Below are positions 26,012-34,567 of a stretch of 64,000 bases of DNA, piece after piece (the first letter of the stretch is position 1; the number at the start of each line of letters is the position of its first letter). The translations under genes were made by a program, and so were the position numbers. The notes under the pieces were generated by a model. That model was not told the origin of the DNA and ran no database searches. It worked only from the letters and a program-made list of their open reading frames with translations. This DNA is from UBA2334 sp964396895 (GTDB lineage: Bacteria > Pseudomonadota > Gammaproteobacteria > Burkholderiales > Burkholderiaceae_C): positions 62,001-126,000 of the forward strand of contig CAYNGJ010000006.1 in the NCBI GenBank assembly GCA_964396895.1, in the 5' to 3' direction.

Positions 26012-26499
26012 CACCTGTCCAGCGGAATGGAGGTGCCTTGCCCCAGCCAGACGGCTGTGACGCTGTTCTGGGGTGAGCCCTCAATGACCCGGTCCGAATA
26101 GGTCAGGTAGACCAGGGTGTTGCGCGGCACGTCCACCATGCGCACCACCTGCAAGGTTTTGAAGACCAGCGAAATGCGTTCGCTGAACACTTCTTCCTTC
26201 ATTTTCAGGGGCTTGCCCTCAAAGCCGATGGGGCCCACTTGGCGACACGCGATCGATGCCTCGGACTTGTCTTCGGCCAGGCCCAGTGAACCCGCAATGC
26301 CACCCGTCTTGGCGCGGGACACGTAGCACACCACGCCTTTGACCTTGGGGTCTTCGAAGGCTTCGACCACAATTTTGTGGTTGGCGCCGATCAGCTTGAA
26401 CACGGTGCTCACTTCACCCACCGTTTCGGCGTGGGCCACCAGGCCGGCAGCGAAGGTGCAGGCGCCCAGCAGGGTTGTCACGAGAGTGGTCAGTCGCAT
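26011..26499 (-). CDS. creA: CreA family protein
   Basis: This 162-residue exported protein has a signal peptide MRLTTLVTTLLGACTFAAGL-VAHA, then the CreA domain: EVSTVFKLIGANHKIVVEAF, PKVKGVVCYVSRAKTGGI and ASIACRQVGPI. CreA proteins are periplasmic and of unknown function. The start at 26499 fits the signal peptide. It follows marC by 34 bp on the same strand, suggesting co-transcription. Confidence 0.9.
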   Translation of the reverse strand: MRLTTLVTTLLGACTFAAGLVAHAETVGEVSTVFKLIGANHKIVVEAFEDPKVKGVVCYVSRAKTGGIAGSLGLAEDKSEASIACRQVGPIGFEGKPLKMKEEVFSERISLVFKTLQVVRMVDVPRNTLVYLTYSDRVIEGSPQNSVTAVWLGQGTSIPLDR

Positions 26500-26533
26500 G
26501 GTTGGGTCACTTTCACAAAAAAGGCCACGCGCA

Positions 26534-27247
26534 TCAGCGGGGCAACTGGTTGAGTTCCACCCAGCCAGCCCAGAGGATTTCAATGCCTATGCACAACAGG
26601 ATGAATGCCACCAGCCGCATCATGACCAGCGTGCCAATGTCGCCCAGTCGCTTCATCAATGCGCCAGAGTGGCGGTACACCAGATAAATGGTCAATGCGG
26701 TGATGCCCGCCCCCAGCACGGCCACAAATGCACCCACCACATACAGCTTGGGTTGGCTGGGCAATTTGGCACCCAGCGCAATGGCGGCCGCGATGGTGCC
26801 GGGTCCCGTGGTCAGGGGGAAGGTGATGGGAAAAAAACTGGCCTTGACGATCTCGACCTCTGACATCACCGGTGGCTGGTTTTCAGCCACAGCCTGACGC
26901 ACCTCGTCGCGCGCCGACTCCTGGCTGTTGAGCATGCGCCACCCGGTGGCGGCGACCAGCAGGCCGCCGCCGATCCGGACAATGGGCAATGAAATGCCGA
27001 AAAGCTCCAGCATGTAAGTGCCCACCAGCATGGAAAGTACCAGCACGTACCAGCAGTTGATGGCCACCTGGCGGGCCAGCCGCTTGATGACGTGGGCATC
27101 GCGTCCGGCCGTGGTGAGAAACACGGGAGCACCGCTCAGCGGGTTGATGATGGGCAGCAAGGTCAATGGCACGATGACCATGGCCTGCAGGAACGAAATG
27201 AGGTGATCCAAAGCGGGTTCGCGGAGGGTGTCTGATGGGCTGGGCAT
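26534..27247 (-). CDS. MarC family membrane protein
   Basis: This 237-residue protein has about six membrane helices. Family motifs are LPIINPLSGAPVFL and FFPITFPLTTGPGTIAAAI, the two symmetrical NP/GPG segments of MarC/UPF0056. Its function is unresolved; a link to multiple antibiotic resistance in E. coli was later withdrawn. ATG 27247 was chosen; a more internal start at MVIVPLTLLP is possible. It lies upstream of creA and divergent from the next gene by 100 bp. Confidence 0.9.
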   Translation of the reverse strand: MPSPSDTLREPALDHLISFLQAMVIVPLTLLPIINPLSGAPVFLTTAGRDAHVIKRLARQVAINCWYVLVLSMLVGTYMLELFGISLPIVRIGGGLLVAATGWRMLNSQESARDEVRQAVAENQPPVMSEVEIVKASFFPITFPLTTGPGTIAAAIALGAKLPSQPKLYVVGAFVAVLGAGITALTIYLVYRHSGALMKRLGDIGTLVMMRLVAFILLCIGIEILWAGWVELNQLPR

Positions 27248-27347
27248 CTTACACTTGGCCGGGTTGGCATGTCGGTCGTGGAGGCCACCACGCCACACTG
27301 TGTTACCTTGGTCCTGCCTGATCCCATTTTTTCGTGAGTGACGCACC

Positions 27348-28091
27348 ATGTCGTGGCTGAAAAAACTGTTTGACCCCCCAAGCCCAGTCCATCCTGACGA
27401 TGCGGTGCCAGCCAATGGGCAGGTTCGCATGACGCTGGAAGAGCGCATGGCTTTTCGGCGCAAGATGGTGCAGGACGCGGTGAGGACCGTGTTGTTGGAC
27501 CATGGCATGGCCTCTCCGGGTTACCGTATGAATGTGGCGCAGTTGGATGAGCGGGGGCACCGCTTTGCCATCATGTTGGAGTGGTTGCCCCTGTCGGCGA
27601 GCCGACCGATAGCATCCATTGGCGAGTGGCGCGCTCTGGAAGAGCAGATCATTCAGACGGCCGCCAAGCGTTACCGCGTTCATGTGGCGGGTGTGTACTG
27701 GCGATTGAACAGCCTGTCCACGGGACACCGTGACCCGCAAGCCCCTCAGGACAGCCACGCCGAAGCCGGGGACTCAGTTTTTGCAGCCCAACTGAGGGCC
27801 GATCGGGTAGGGAGCGTGACCACCGGGGTGGCCGAAGCCTCGCCTGCCCAGGCGTCACTGGCCACCGGGCCGCTGGACGGGCTGCGCAAGGCGGTGGGGT
27901 TTGGCAAAAAACAACGCGCTGACGACGACTTTCCAGACACCCTGGTGGAAGACCGTCGTCATGGGTTTGAGGGCATTACCCCGGAAGAACTCAAGGCGTT
28001 TGAAGAGGCCATCAGCCAGGGGCAGGGGACGGAAGAACCTGTCCAGTTGGGCAAGCGCAGCTACCAGACGGATTTTATGCCTTTGGACTGA
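27348..28091 (+). CDS. conserved hypothetical protein
   Basis: I do not recognise a named family. The 247-residue protein has a folded N-terminal part (LEERMAFRRKMVQDAVRTVL, then RFAIMLEWLPLSASR and KRYRVHVAGVYWRLN), a Ala/Ser-rich middle, and an acidic C-terminus (ITPEELKAFEEAISQG). No signal peptide or membrane helix. The start ATG 27348 matches MSWLKKLFDPP. It is convergent with the FlgN-like gene, with a hairpin between. Confidence 0.6.
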   Translation: MSWLKKLFDPPSPVHPDDAVPANGQVRMTLEERMAFRRKMVQDAVRTVLLDHGMASPGYRMNVAQLDERGHRFAIMLEWLPLSASRPIASIGEWRALEEQIIQTAAKRYRVHVAGVYWRLNSLSTGHRDPQAPQDSHAEAGDSVFAAQLRADRVGSVTTGVAEASPAQASLATGPLDGLRKAVGFGKKQRADDDFPDTLVEDRRHGFEGITPEELKAFEEAISQGQGTEEPVQLGKRSYQTDFMPLD

Positions 28092-28107
28092 GGTGCCCCA
28101 AGGCACC
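28092..28107. terminator. short hairpin between convergent genes
   Basis: GGTGCC-CCAA-GGCACC, a perfect 6-bp stem with a 4-nt loop, in the 27-bp gap between convergent stops; possible shared terminator. Confidence 0.35.
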
Positions 28108-28118
28108 ATTCCCGTTGG

Positions 28119-28478
28119 TCAGGCCTGGTAAAAACGGGTGTTGGGTCCGCGCGTGGAGGTGCCAAAAGCGGCTTTGCCGCCGTAGGAGTCCAGCGCCTCA
28201 GCAGGCAGCAACGTGGCCAATGCGCGACCCGCTGCAGCACCCTGCTGAAGCAAGGTGGTGCGCACAGACTTCATGCGCTGGTCTATGCGGGCAGCAGCGA
28301 TTCGGTTTTCTGGCGATGACCAGTTTTCTGCTGTGGCCCGGCGGGACTGCTCAACCAGTGACTGGTGCAGTTGCTGACATGCCAAAGAAACAGCCGCAGG
28401 ATCCTGTTGGATCAATGCGGCTTCGATGGTGTCCAGCTGGGTGGACAGGGTTTGAAGGAACAGGCTGGGGTCAGACAT
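28119..28478 (-). CDS. FlgN-like flagellar chaperone candidate
   Basis: This 119-residue helical protein (FLQTLSTQLDTIEAALIQQD, then LACQQLHQSLVEQSRRA) has no clear catalytic motif. Its place directly after flgM on the same strand (47 bp) is where FlgN, the chaperone for FlgK and FlgL export, is normally found, and the length and helical character fit loosely. Sequence similarity alone does not settle it. Confidence 0.5.
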   Translation of the reverse strand: MSDPSLFLQTLSTQLDTIEAALIQQDPAAVSLACQQLHQSLVEQSRRATAENWSSPENRIAAARIDQRMKSVRTTLLQQGAAAGRALATLLPAEALDSYGGKAAFGTSTRGPNTRFYQA

Positions 28479-28525
28479 GGTGTGAGCTTACACACCCGCA
28501 GCAACCAAGGCGGCTGGCCATGGAG

Positions 28526-28873
28526 TCAACGCCGGGAAGCGGTCAACATTTCGCTGGCGTTGGCCAAGAGCTTGTCGGCGATGGCTTCGGCATTCACCTT
28601 GAAGCTGCCGTTGGCAATGGCGGATTTCATGGCCTCGACTTTTCCGGTGTCCACCACATCGTTGGAAGATCCCTTCACACCACCGAGTGACTGCGATTGT
28701 GCCGACAGTGTGACGGTGACGCCACGGGCTGTCCCGGTGGTTGCAGCGGGGGCATTGGCACCAGACGCAGCCCGACCCGCGCCCGCAGCGCCGTTGGCTG
28801 GGCGTTCCACAGGTTTGTTGGCGCTTGTGGGCGGCACACCCGTCTGGATTTCGGACATCAGGTCTAATTTCAT
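28526..28873 (-). CDS. flgM: negative regulator of flagellin synthesis (anti-sigma-28 factor)
   Basis: This 115-residue protein binds and inhibits FliA (sigma-28) until the hook is complete, when it is exported. The C-terminal half has the FlgM pattern VTLSAQSQSL, then DVVDTGKVEAMKSAIANGSF and NAEAIADKLLAN. The N-terminus is a disordered Pro/Ala/Gly stretch. GGAG 8 nt upstream supports ATG 28873. A sigma-28 promoter lies just upstream. Confidence 0.9.
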   Translation of the reverse strand: MKLDLMSEIQTGVPPTSANKPVERPANGAAGAGRAASGANAPAATTGTARGVTVTLSAQSQSLGGVKGSSNDVVDTGKVEAMKSAIANGSFKVNAEAIADKLLANASEMLTASRR

Positions 28874-28911
28874 GGCACTCTCCAAGCCCTTTTCAAGGCG
28901 GTTTGGAAAGA

Positions 28912-28938
28912 CTATCGACAGTCTGGAGAGGGACTTTA
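28912..28938 (-). promoter_or_regulatory. sigma-28 (FliA) promoter of flgM
   Basis: On the minus strand TAAAGTCC (28938-28931) and GTCGATAG (28919-28912) are separated by 11 nt, a good match to TAAAGTTT-N11-GCCGATAA. This gives flgM the usual late-class feedback expression, about 40 bp from its start. Confidence 0.75.
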
Positions 28939-29043
28939 ACCCTTTTTCTCAAAAAACTGCGGTGGAATGCCGCGCGCACTGCGTCAAGTGCAGCGTTGTT
29001 GCCACGCGCGGACGACGACCAGGCCGTCGGCGCCGCAGGTGGC

Positions 29044-29823
29044 TCAGATGTTGACTTCGACGGCGCCGTCTTTGTTGACCAAGCCAGAAATCAGTTTGCC
29101 ATTGGCCAATTTGACGCGTGCTTGCTGGCCCACATAGCCGGAACTCATGGCCTGCCCGGTGGCCGACATTTCAAATCCCGTGCCCGTGGCGGTGACCCTG
29201 ACCTGGGTGCCCACCGCAAACACTTGGGGAGGCCGCACCGCATTTTGCCTCAGGGTTTGTCCGGGCATCAGGGTGAACGAGGCTTGCATGCCCACCCATT
29301 GTTCAGGCAGTGCGATGACAGGGTGGCGCGAGTCGGCCCAGTCCACTTCGGGCACCAGCTCTGCGTCCGCGGAGGTCAAAGTGGCGTTGGCTTGCACGGT
29401 CTGCTTGACCACCCATGCCGGGCCCCAGGCCTTGATGGTCACGGGCAGGTAGACGTTCCAGGCCACGGGACCTTCCACGCAGCGCAGGCCAATGCGGCTG
29501 CGCCCCCAGAGTTGAGTGCCCCTGGGCAGGTAGGGCTCCATGCGGGCGCAGGGCGCCAGTTGCAGCCTGGGGTCCAAGTGGCCAATGACCACTTCTGGGC
29601 GCAGCGGCGTGGCTTGTTGCAGGTCGGTGGCGCTCAGGGTTTCGTCTATCCACTGTCGGGCAAAGTGGTTCAGTGCACTTTGGCCGCTCTCCTGTTGCGC
29701 GTGTGCGGTTCCTGTCAGGGCAATTCCCAGCAAAGCCCAGCCCATGAAGCGACGGTGCCAAGTGGCCACAGTGGGGTTGGTGGCGGTGATGTTGTTGGGG
29801 GCGGGGGTAGAGGACTTGGGCAT
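29044..29823 (-). CDS. flgA: flagellar basal body P-ring formation protein FlgA
   Basis: This 259-residue periplasmic chaperone assists FlgI P-ring assembly. A signal peptide (FMGWALLGIALTGTAHA) is followed by an N-terminal domain and a SAF domain (TLTSADAELVPEVDW, then MPGQTLRQNAVRPPQVFAVG and GKLISGLVNKDGAVEV). AAGGAG precedes ATG 29823. It is divergent from flgB, with a 201-bp regulatory region between them. Confidence 0.92.
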   Translation of the reverse strand: MPKSSTPAPNNITATNPTVATWHRRFMGWALLGIALTGTAHAQQESGQSALNHFARQWIDETLSATDLQQATPLRPEVVIGHLDPRLQLAPCARMEPYLPRGTQLWGRSRIGLRCVEGPVAWNVYLPVTIKAWGPAWVVKQTVQANATLTSADAELVPEVDWADSRHPVIALPEQWVGMQASFTLMPGQTLRQNAVRPPQVFAVGTQVRVTATGTGFEMSATGQAMSSGYVGQQARVKLANGKLISGLVNKDGAVEVNI

Positions 29824-30024
29824 GGTGGACTCCTTGACAGGGTGTCTGGGTCGCTACCGACTGTAGCCTCCCGTCGCCCACCAGTGGGGTCAATAAGGTG
29901 GGTTTTGGGGTGGTTTATCCGGCGATTGAAAGTGCTCAAGATTTCCATAATTTGTCCACCGTCGGTTCATCAGTGGCTGCCGCCGGTCTGGGTTCAGTTC
30001 AAGCCGCTGTCACCGGAGCACACC

Positions 30025-30429
30025 ATGCTTGAGCAAATGACGGGTCGGCTGGAGACCCTTTCCAGTGCGCTGCAGCTGCGTGCGCAACGCCAGCAAGTGC
30101 TTGCCAGCAACATCGCCAACGTCGACACCCCAGGCTATGTGGCCAGGGACATCGATTTCAACGCCGCGCTGCAAAACGCCTTGACCGGTCAAAAGGCCCA
30201 AGGTCTGGCGCAAACCAGCCTAGGCCACCGCACCATCACCAGTTCGGAGGGGTTGATTGGCAGTCCTTTGGCCTACACGGTGCAGACTCAGCCCAGCCTG
30301 GATGGCAACACCGTGGACCTGGACCAGCAGCGCGCCAACTTCACCGACAACGCCATTCGCTACGAGTCCACGTTGCGGTTCATCAATGGGCATGTCAAGA
30401 CCATGCTCAGTGCCATCACCGGCCAGTGA
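30025..30429 (+). CDS. flgB: flagellar basal-body rod protein FlgB
   Basis: A 134-residue proximal rod protein. The N-terminal rod motif LASNIANVDTPGYVARDIDF is typical of FlgB, and the C-terminus ends NHAIRYESTLRFINGH-like (DNAIRYESTLRFINGH). First gene of the flgBCDEFGHIJKL run, presumably an FlhDC-class operon. It begins at ATG 30025; no clear sigma-28 box is seen in front. Confidence 0.95.
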   Translation: MLEQMTGRLETLSSALQLRAQRQQVLASNIANVDTPGYVARDIDFNAALQNALTGQKAQGLAQTSLGHRTITSSEGLIGSPLAYTVQTQPSLDGNTVDLDQQRANFTDNAIRYESTLRFINGHVKTMLSAITGQ

Positions 30430-30461
30430 ACTGAGCGCAGACAGACCCGAGGAGCCAAACC

Positions 30462-30866
30462 ATGTCCATGTTCAACATTTTTGGGGTGTCGGGCAGTGCC
30501 ATCAGCGCACAGGCCCAGCGCCTCAACGTGGTGGCCAGCAACCTGGCCAACGCCGATGCCGTGGCCGGACCCGACGGCAAGGCCTACAAGGCCCGTCAAG
30601 TGTTGTTCCAGAGCATGCCCGGCAACGACCCCGGCACCGCCGGTGTGCGGGTGAAAACCATTGCCGAGAGCGATGCCCCAGCCCGCCGCACGCACGAACC
30701 CAACCACCCCAGCGCCGATGCCGAGGGCTATGTGACCCACTCCAACGTGAACCCGGTGGAGGAAATGGTCAACATGATGTCGGCCTCGCGCTCCTACCAG
30801 AACAACGTCGAGGTGATGAACACCGCCAAGTCCCTGATGCTCAAAACCCTGCAAATGGGTCAGTGA
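30462..30866 (+). CDS. flgC: flagellar basal-body rod protein FlgC
   Basis: A 134-residue proximal rod protein. ISAQAQRLNVVASNLANADA at the N-terminus and NVNPVEEMVNMMSASRSYQN at the C-terminus are the paired coiled-coil segments of the rod/hook family. It sits 32 bp after flgB with GAGG upstream of the start. Confidence 0.95.
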   Translation: MSMFNIFGVSGSAISAQAQRLNVVASNLANADAVAGPDGKAYKARQVLFQSMPGNDPGTAGVRVKTIAESDAPARRTHEPNHPSADAEGYVTHSNVNPVEEMVNMMSASRSYQNNVEVMNTAKSLMLKTLQMGQ

Positions 30867-30898
30867 GCAAACGCCACCTGACCTGAAGGACCTTCACC

Positions 30899-31555
30899 AT
30901 GTTCATGACACCGCTCAGCAGTTCGCAGATCGATGCGTACAACACCACCGGCGCTGCCAACAAAGACAAGACCGATCCGCAGGCCGCGCAAGACAAATTT
31001 CTGACCATGCTGGTGGCCCAGTTGGGTAACCAGGATCCGCTCAACCCCATGGACAACGCGCAGTTGACCAGCCAGATGGCGCAGATCAACACCGTCAGTG
31101 GCATCCAGCAGCTCAACCAGACCATGAGCAGCATGGCCACCCAGTTCGGCAGTCTGCAGGCTTTGCAAGGGGTCTCCTTGATCGGTCGGACGGCACTGGT
31201 CGAAGGCAGCACACCGGTGGTGGAAGAAGAGGTGGCTTACGGCGGCTTTGATTTAGCCGCCTCCGCCGACAGTGTGCGCGTGGATGTGCTGGGGAAAGCC
31301 GGGCAGGTGCTGGGCACCGTGTCGCTGGGCGCCCAGACCAGTGGGCAGCAGTTTTTCCAGGTACCGATGGCGGGGGTGGACCCCGCCCAGGTCGGCAGCT
31401 TCAGCGTCACGGCCACCGCTGCGGGAAAGCCGGTGAGTGCCAAGACCATCAGCCTGACCCCCATCGCCGCCGTGGGCATGAGCAACGGCGCCCTCAAGCT
31501 GACGGGCAGCAACGGCCAATCGTTCGGATACGACCAGGTCATCGGGTACCGCTGA
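30899..31555 (+). CDS. flgD: flagellar hook assembly scaffold protein FlgD
   Basis: A 218-residue hook cap needed for polymerisation of FlgE. KFLTMLVAQLGNQDPLNPMD is the diagnostic N-terminal motif; the C-terminal half contains the FLG-Tudor/FlgD Ig-like domain (LGAQTSGQQFFQVPM). It is 32 bp after flgC. Confidence 0.95.
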   Translation: MFMTPLSSSQIDAYNTTGAANKDKTDPQAAQDKFLTMLVAQLGNQDPLNPMDNAQLTSQMAQINTVSGIQQLNQTMSSMATQFGSLQALQGVSLIGRTALVEGSTPVVEEEVAYGGFDLAASADSVRVDVLGKAGQVLGTVSLGAQTSGQQFFQVPMAGVDPAQVGSFSVTATAAGKPVSAKTISLTPIAAVGMSNGALKLTGSNGQSFGYDQVIGYR

Positions 31556-31606
31556 GGGCTTGCCCCCGCCCCTTGATCACCCACCACACACCCCAAGGAG
31601 AACACC

Positions 31607-32896
31607 ATGAGTTTCGGTACAGGACTGTCTGGCTTGAACGCAGCCAGCAAAAATTTGGATGTGATCGGTCACAACATTGCCAACGCCAACACCACCGGCA
31701 TGAAGGCCGGGCGCGCTGAGTTCTCGGAGATGTACGCCAGTTCGCTGGGGGCTGCCGGGGGCAGCAACGGCGGCATTGGTGTGTCGGTGGCGACGGTGTC
31801 CCAGATGTTCACCCAGGGCAACATCAAGGTGACGGGCAACAACATGGATCTGGCCGTCAACGGCGAGGGCTTTTTCAAGGTCGCCGCCACCGATGGCTCC
31901 ATTGCTTACACGCGCAACGGCGAATTCAAGCTCGACAAAGAGGGCTACATCATCACCAACAACGGTGCCAAGCTGCAGGGCTATGAAACGGACGCGGATG
32001 GCAAGCGCACTTCCGTCATCACGTCCAACCTTCAATTGCCCACTGGCAGTGTGATTGCCCCACGCGCCACCGGCACCGACCCAGACCCCTTGCGCCAAGG
32101 CATTTTCCTGACGGCCAACCTGAACGCCACCACCACGCCCCAGTTGCCATCTCCTGCGGTGGCACCGCTGCCCGCCAGTCAAAAAACCTTTGGCACGGCC
32201 TTGAATGTGTACGACGCCGTTGGCAACGCCGTGCCGCTGGAGGTGTATTTCGTCAAAGGCAGCACGGCCAACGAATGGCAAGTGGAGGCCAGCACCGACG
32301 GCGGCACCACCCTGCTGCCCATGGGCAACATCACGTTTGACCCCACCACGGGCATGCCGGTGGCCAACACGCTGACGGGCATCACCATTCCCGCAGCGGT
32401 TGCACCTGCGGTGGTCCCCAGTGCTGACATCGTCATCCCGCCGCTGAACATCGGTGCGGGCACCACGGAAAGCCCGTACACCCTGACGCAGTACGGGTCC
32501 AAGTTTTCGGTGTACGACCTGAAGCAGGACGGCTATTCGCCGGGTGAACTGACCTCGGTCACCATTGGTGAAGACGGGTTGTTGTCTGCCCGCTACTCCA
32601 ACGGCACCTCGCAGGCAGCTGGTCAGATCGGTCTCACCACGTTCCGCAACCCCCAGGGCTTGCAACCCATCAATGGCGGGTATTGGCAAGCCACCTCGGC
32701 ATCGGGCGATGCCGTTCAGGGTGCCCCCCAGGAGGGGCGCATGGGCCTGATCCGCTCGGGCGCACTGGAGGAGTCCAACGTGGACATGACAGCGGAGTTG
32801 GTCAACATGATCGTGGCCCAGCGGTCCTATCAGGCCAATGCCCAGACCATCAAGACGCAGGACCAGGTGTTGTCGACCTTGGTCAACTTGCGCTGA
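31607..32896 (+). CDS. flgE: flagellar hook protein FlgE
   Basis: A 429-residue hook subunit. N-terminal GLSGLNAASKNLDVIGHNIA and C-terminal ELVNMIVAQRSYQANAQTIK form the D0 coiled coils; the centre carries the surface domains (DGTSQAAGQIGL-like, YSNGTSQAAGQIGLTTFRNP). AAGGAG precedes the start at 31607. Confidence 0.96.
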   Translation: MSFGTGLSGLNAASKNLDVIGHNIANANTTGMKAGRAEFSEMYASSLGAAGGSNGGIGVSVATVSQMFTQGNIKVTGNNMDLAVNGEGFFKVAATDGSIAYTRNGEFKLDKEGYIITNNGAKLQGYETDADGKRTSVITSNLQLPTGSVIAPRATGTDPDPLRQGIFLTANLNATTTPQLPSPAVAPLPASQKTFGTALNVYDAVGNAVPLEVYFVKGSTANEWQVEASTDGGTTLLPMGNITFDPTTGMPVANTLTGITIPAAVAPAVVPSADIVIPPLNIGAGTTESPYTLTQYGSKFSVYDLKQDGYSPGELTSVTIGEDGLLSARYSNGTSQAAGQIGLTTFRNPQGLQPINGGYWQATSASGDAVQGAPQEGRMGLIRSGALEESNVDMTAELVNMIVAQRSYQANAQTIKTQDQVLSTLVNLR

Positions 32897-32949
32897 CGCT
32901 GTTCACCAGCGCCATCCCGTCACACGCATTCTCAGGAGGTTGACCCACC

Positions 32950-33687
32950 ATGGACCGCATCATCTACACCGCCGCGTCGGGTGCGAACGCGGCCATGGCG
33001 CGTCAGCAGGCCTTGTCCAACAACCTGGCCAACGTGTCCACACCTGGTTTTCGGGCGGAAATGTCCACCTACCGGTCTGTGCCGCTGGAAGGCTCAGGCG
33101 CAAGTACCCGTGTGTTTGCACTGGAGGCCACCGCCGGTCACCTGGACCGCCCAGGCCCCATCACCATGACCGGGCGCAACCTGGACGTGGCGGCCCGCGA
33201 CAACGCCTATTTCGCCATTCAGGCGTTGGACGGCACCGAGGCCTACACCCGTGCCGGGGCGTTGGAGGTCACGCAGGAGGGCAACCTGGTCAACCCCCAG
33301 GGGCTGCCCATGCTGGATGCGGGGGGTGCCCCCATCAACGTGCCCCAGGGTGCCCAGGTGCAGGTGGGCTCGGACGGCACCATCACCGCCAAGGTGGGCA
33401 CCGAACAGCCCAACGTGGTGGGCCGCTTGAAAATGGTGAGCCCTTCGCCCGAGGCCCGCATCAAGCGGGGCGACGACGGCTACTTTCGCAGTCTGACGGG
33501 TGAGCCGCTGAACGCCGACCCCAACGCCCGTTTGCAAGACGCAGCGCTGGAGGGGTCCAACGTCAACCCCATTGAGGCCATGGTGGGCATGATCCAGGTC
33601 GCCCGCCAATTCGAGCAGCAGATGAAGCTGTTGCAAACCGCTGAAAAGAACGACCAGACCGCCAGCCAACTGCTGAGCGTGGGCTGA
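32950..33687 (+). CDS. flgF: flagellar basal-body rod protein FlgF
   Basis: A 245-residue distal rod component: MDRIIYTAASGANAAMARQQ, then LSNNLANVSTPGFRAEM at the N-terminus and VNPIEAMVGMIQVARQFEQQ at the C-terminus. AGGAGG precedes the start. Confidence 0.95.
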   Translation: MDRIIYTAASGANAAMARQQALSNNLANVSTPGFRAEMSTYRSVPLEGSGASTRVFALEATAGHLDRPGPITMTGRNLDVAARDNAYFAIQALDGTEAYTRAGALEVTQEGNLVNPQGLPMLDAGGAPINVPQGAQVQVGSDGTITAKVGTEQPNVVGRLKMVSPSPEARIKRGDDGYFRSLTGEPLNADPNARLQDAALEGSNVNPIEAMVGMIQVARQFEQQMKLLQTAEKNDQTASQLLSVG

Positions 33688-33732
33688 TGATCGGGCGTAC
33701 CCGCCACGTCAGTTGAACCAGGAGAACACACC

Positions 33733-34515
33733 ATGATCAATTCACTTTGGGTTGCCAAAACCGGCATGCAGGCCCAGCAAACCCAGCTGGACGTGATTTC
33801 CCACAACCTGGCCAACGTGTCCACCAACGGTTTCAAGCGCGGGCAGGCGGTGTTTGAAGACCTGATTTACCAAAACCTGCGCCAGGTGGGTGCCAACAGC
33901 TCCGAACAGTCACAGCTGCCCACGGGTTTGCAGCTGGGCCTGGGTGTGCGCACCGTGGCCACCAGCCGCAACTTCAGCCAGGGCAACCTGCAGCAAAGCA
34001 GCAACAACCTGGACGTGGCCATCAACGGCGCGGGCTTTTTCCAGGTGCAGATGCCCGATGGCACCACCGGCTACACCCGCGACGGGGCCTTCCAGGTCAA
34101 TGCCCAAGGGCAGTTGGTGACGTCGGGGGGCTACCTGATTTCCGGCGGCATCACCATCCCGGCCGATGCACGCAGCGTCACCATTTCCAACACCGGACAG
34201 GTGAGTGTGGTGCAGGGCACCAACGCCGCCCCCACGGTGGTGGGCAACTTGGAGCTGGCCACCTTCATCAACCCGGCCGGTCTGGAGCCACGCGGCCAGA
34301 ACATGTACACCGAAACGGCCGCCTCCGGCAACCCCACCACGGGCGCACCGGGCTCCAACGGCCTGGGCCCGGTGCTCCAGGGCTACGTGGAAACCTCCAA
34401 CGTGAACGTGGTGCAGGAGCTGGTGACCATGATCCAGACCCAGCGGGCCTACGAAATGAATTCCAAGGCCATTCAGACCTCCGACCAGATGCTGGCCAAG
34501 TTGGGTCAATTGTGA
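33733..34515 (+). CDS. flgG: flagellar distal rod protein FlgG
   Basis: A 260-residue distal rod protein, the family's usual length. SLWVAKTGMQAQQTQLDVIS at the N-terminus and NVVQELVTMIQTQRAYEMNS at the C-terminus. AGGAGA precedes the start at 33733. Repeat copy C begins 10 bp after its stop. Confidence 0.97.
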   Translation: MINSLWVAKTGMQAQQTQLDVISHNLANVSTNGFKRGQAVFEDLIYQNLRQVGANSSEQSQLPTGLQLGLGVRTVATSRNFSQGNLQQSSNNLDVAINGAGFFQVQMPDGTTGYTRDGAFQVNAQGQLVTSGGYLISGGITIPADARSVTISNTGQVSVVQGTNAAPTVVGNLELATFINPAGLEPRGQNMYTETAASGNPTTGAPGSNGLGPVLQGYVETSNVNVVQELVTMIQTQRAYEMNSKAIQTSDQMLAKLGQL

Positions 34516-34525
34516 TTTTTAAACG

Positions 34526-34567
34526 TTTTTGGCACCCAGCGCTTAAGGGTATTGATATGTTTGCTAT
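34526..34567 (+). repeat. interspersed AT-rich repeat, copy C (at flgG/flgH junction)
   Basis: TTTTTGGCACCCAGCGCTT, then AAGGGTATTGATATG and TTTGCTAT. It aligns with copies B and D (CAGCGCTT, GTATTGATA, GTTTGCTA). It contains AAGGG and the ATG at 34557 that may now serve as the flgH start. Confidence 0.7.

Noticed and set aside
29824..30024. Sigma-28 or sigma-54 promoter between flgA and flgB
   Set aside because: I found no convincing match to either consensus; an FlhDC-type control is possible but its site is too degenerate to call by eye.
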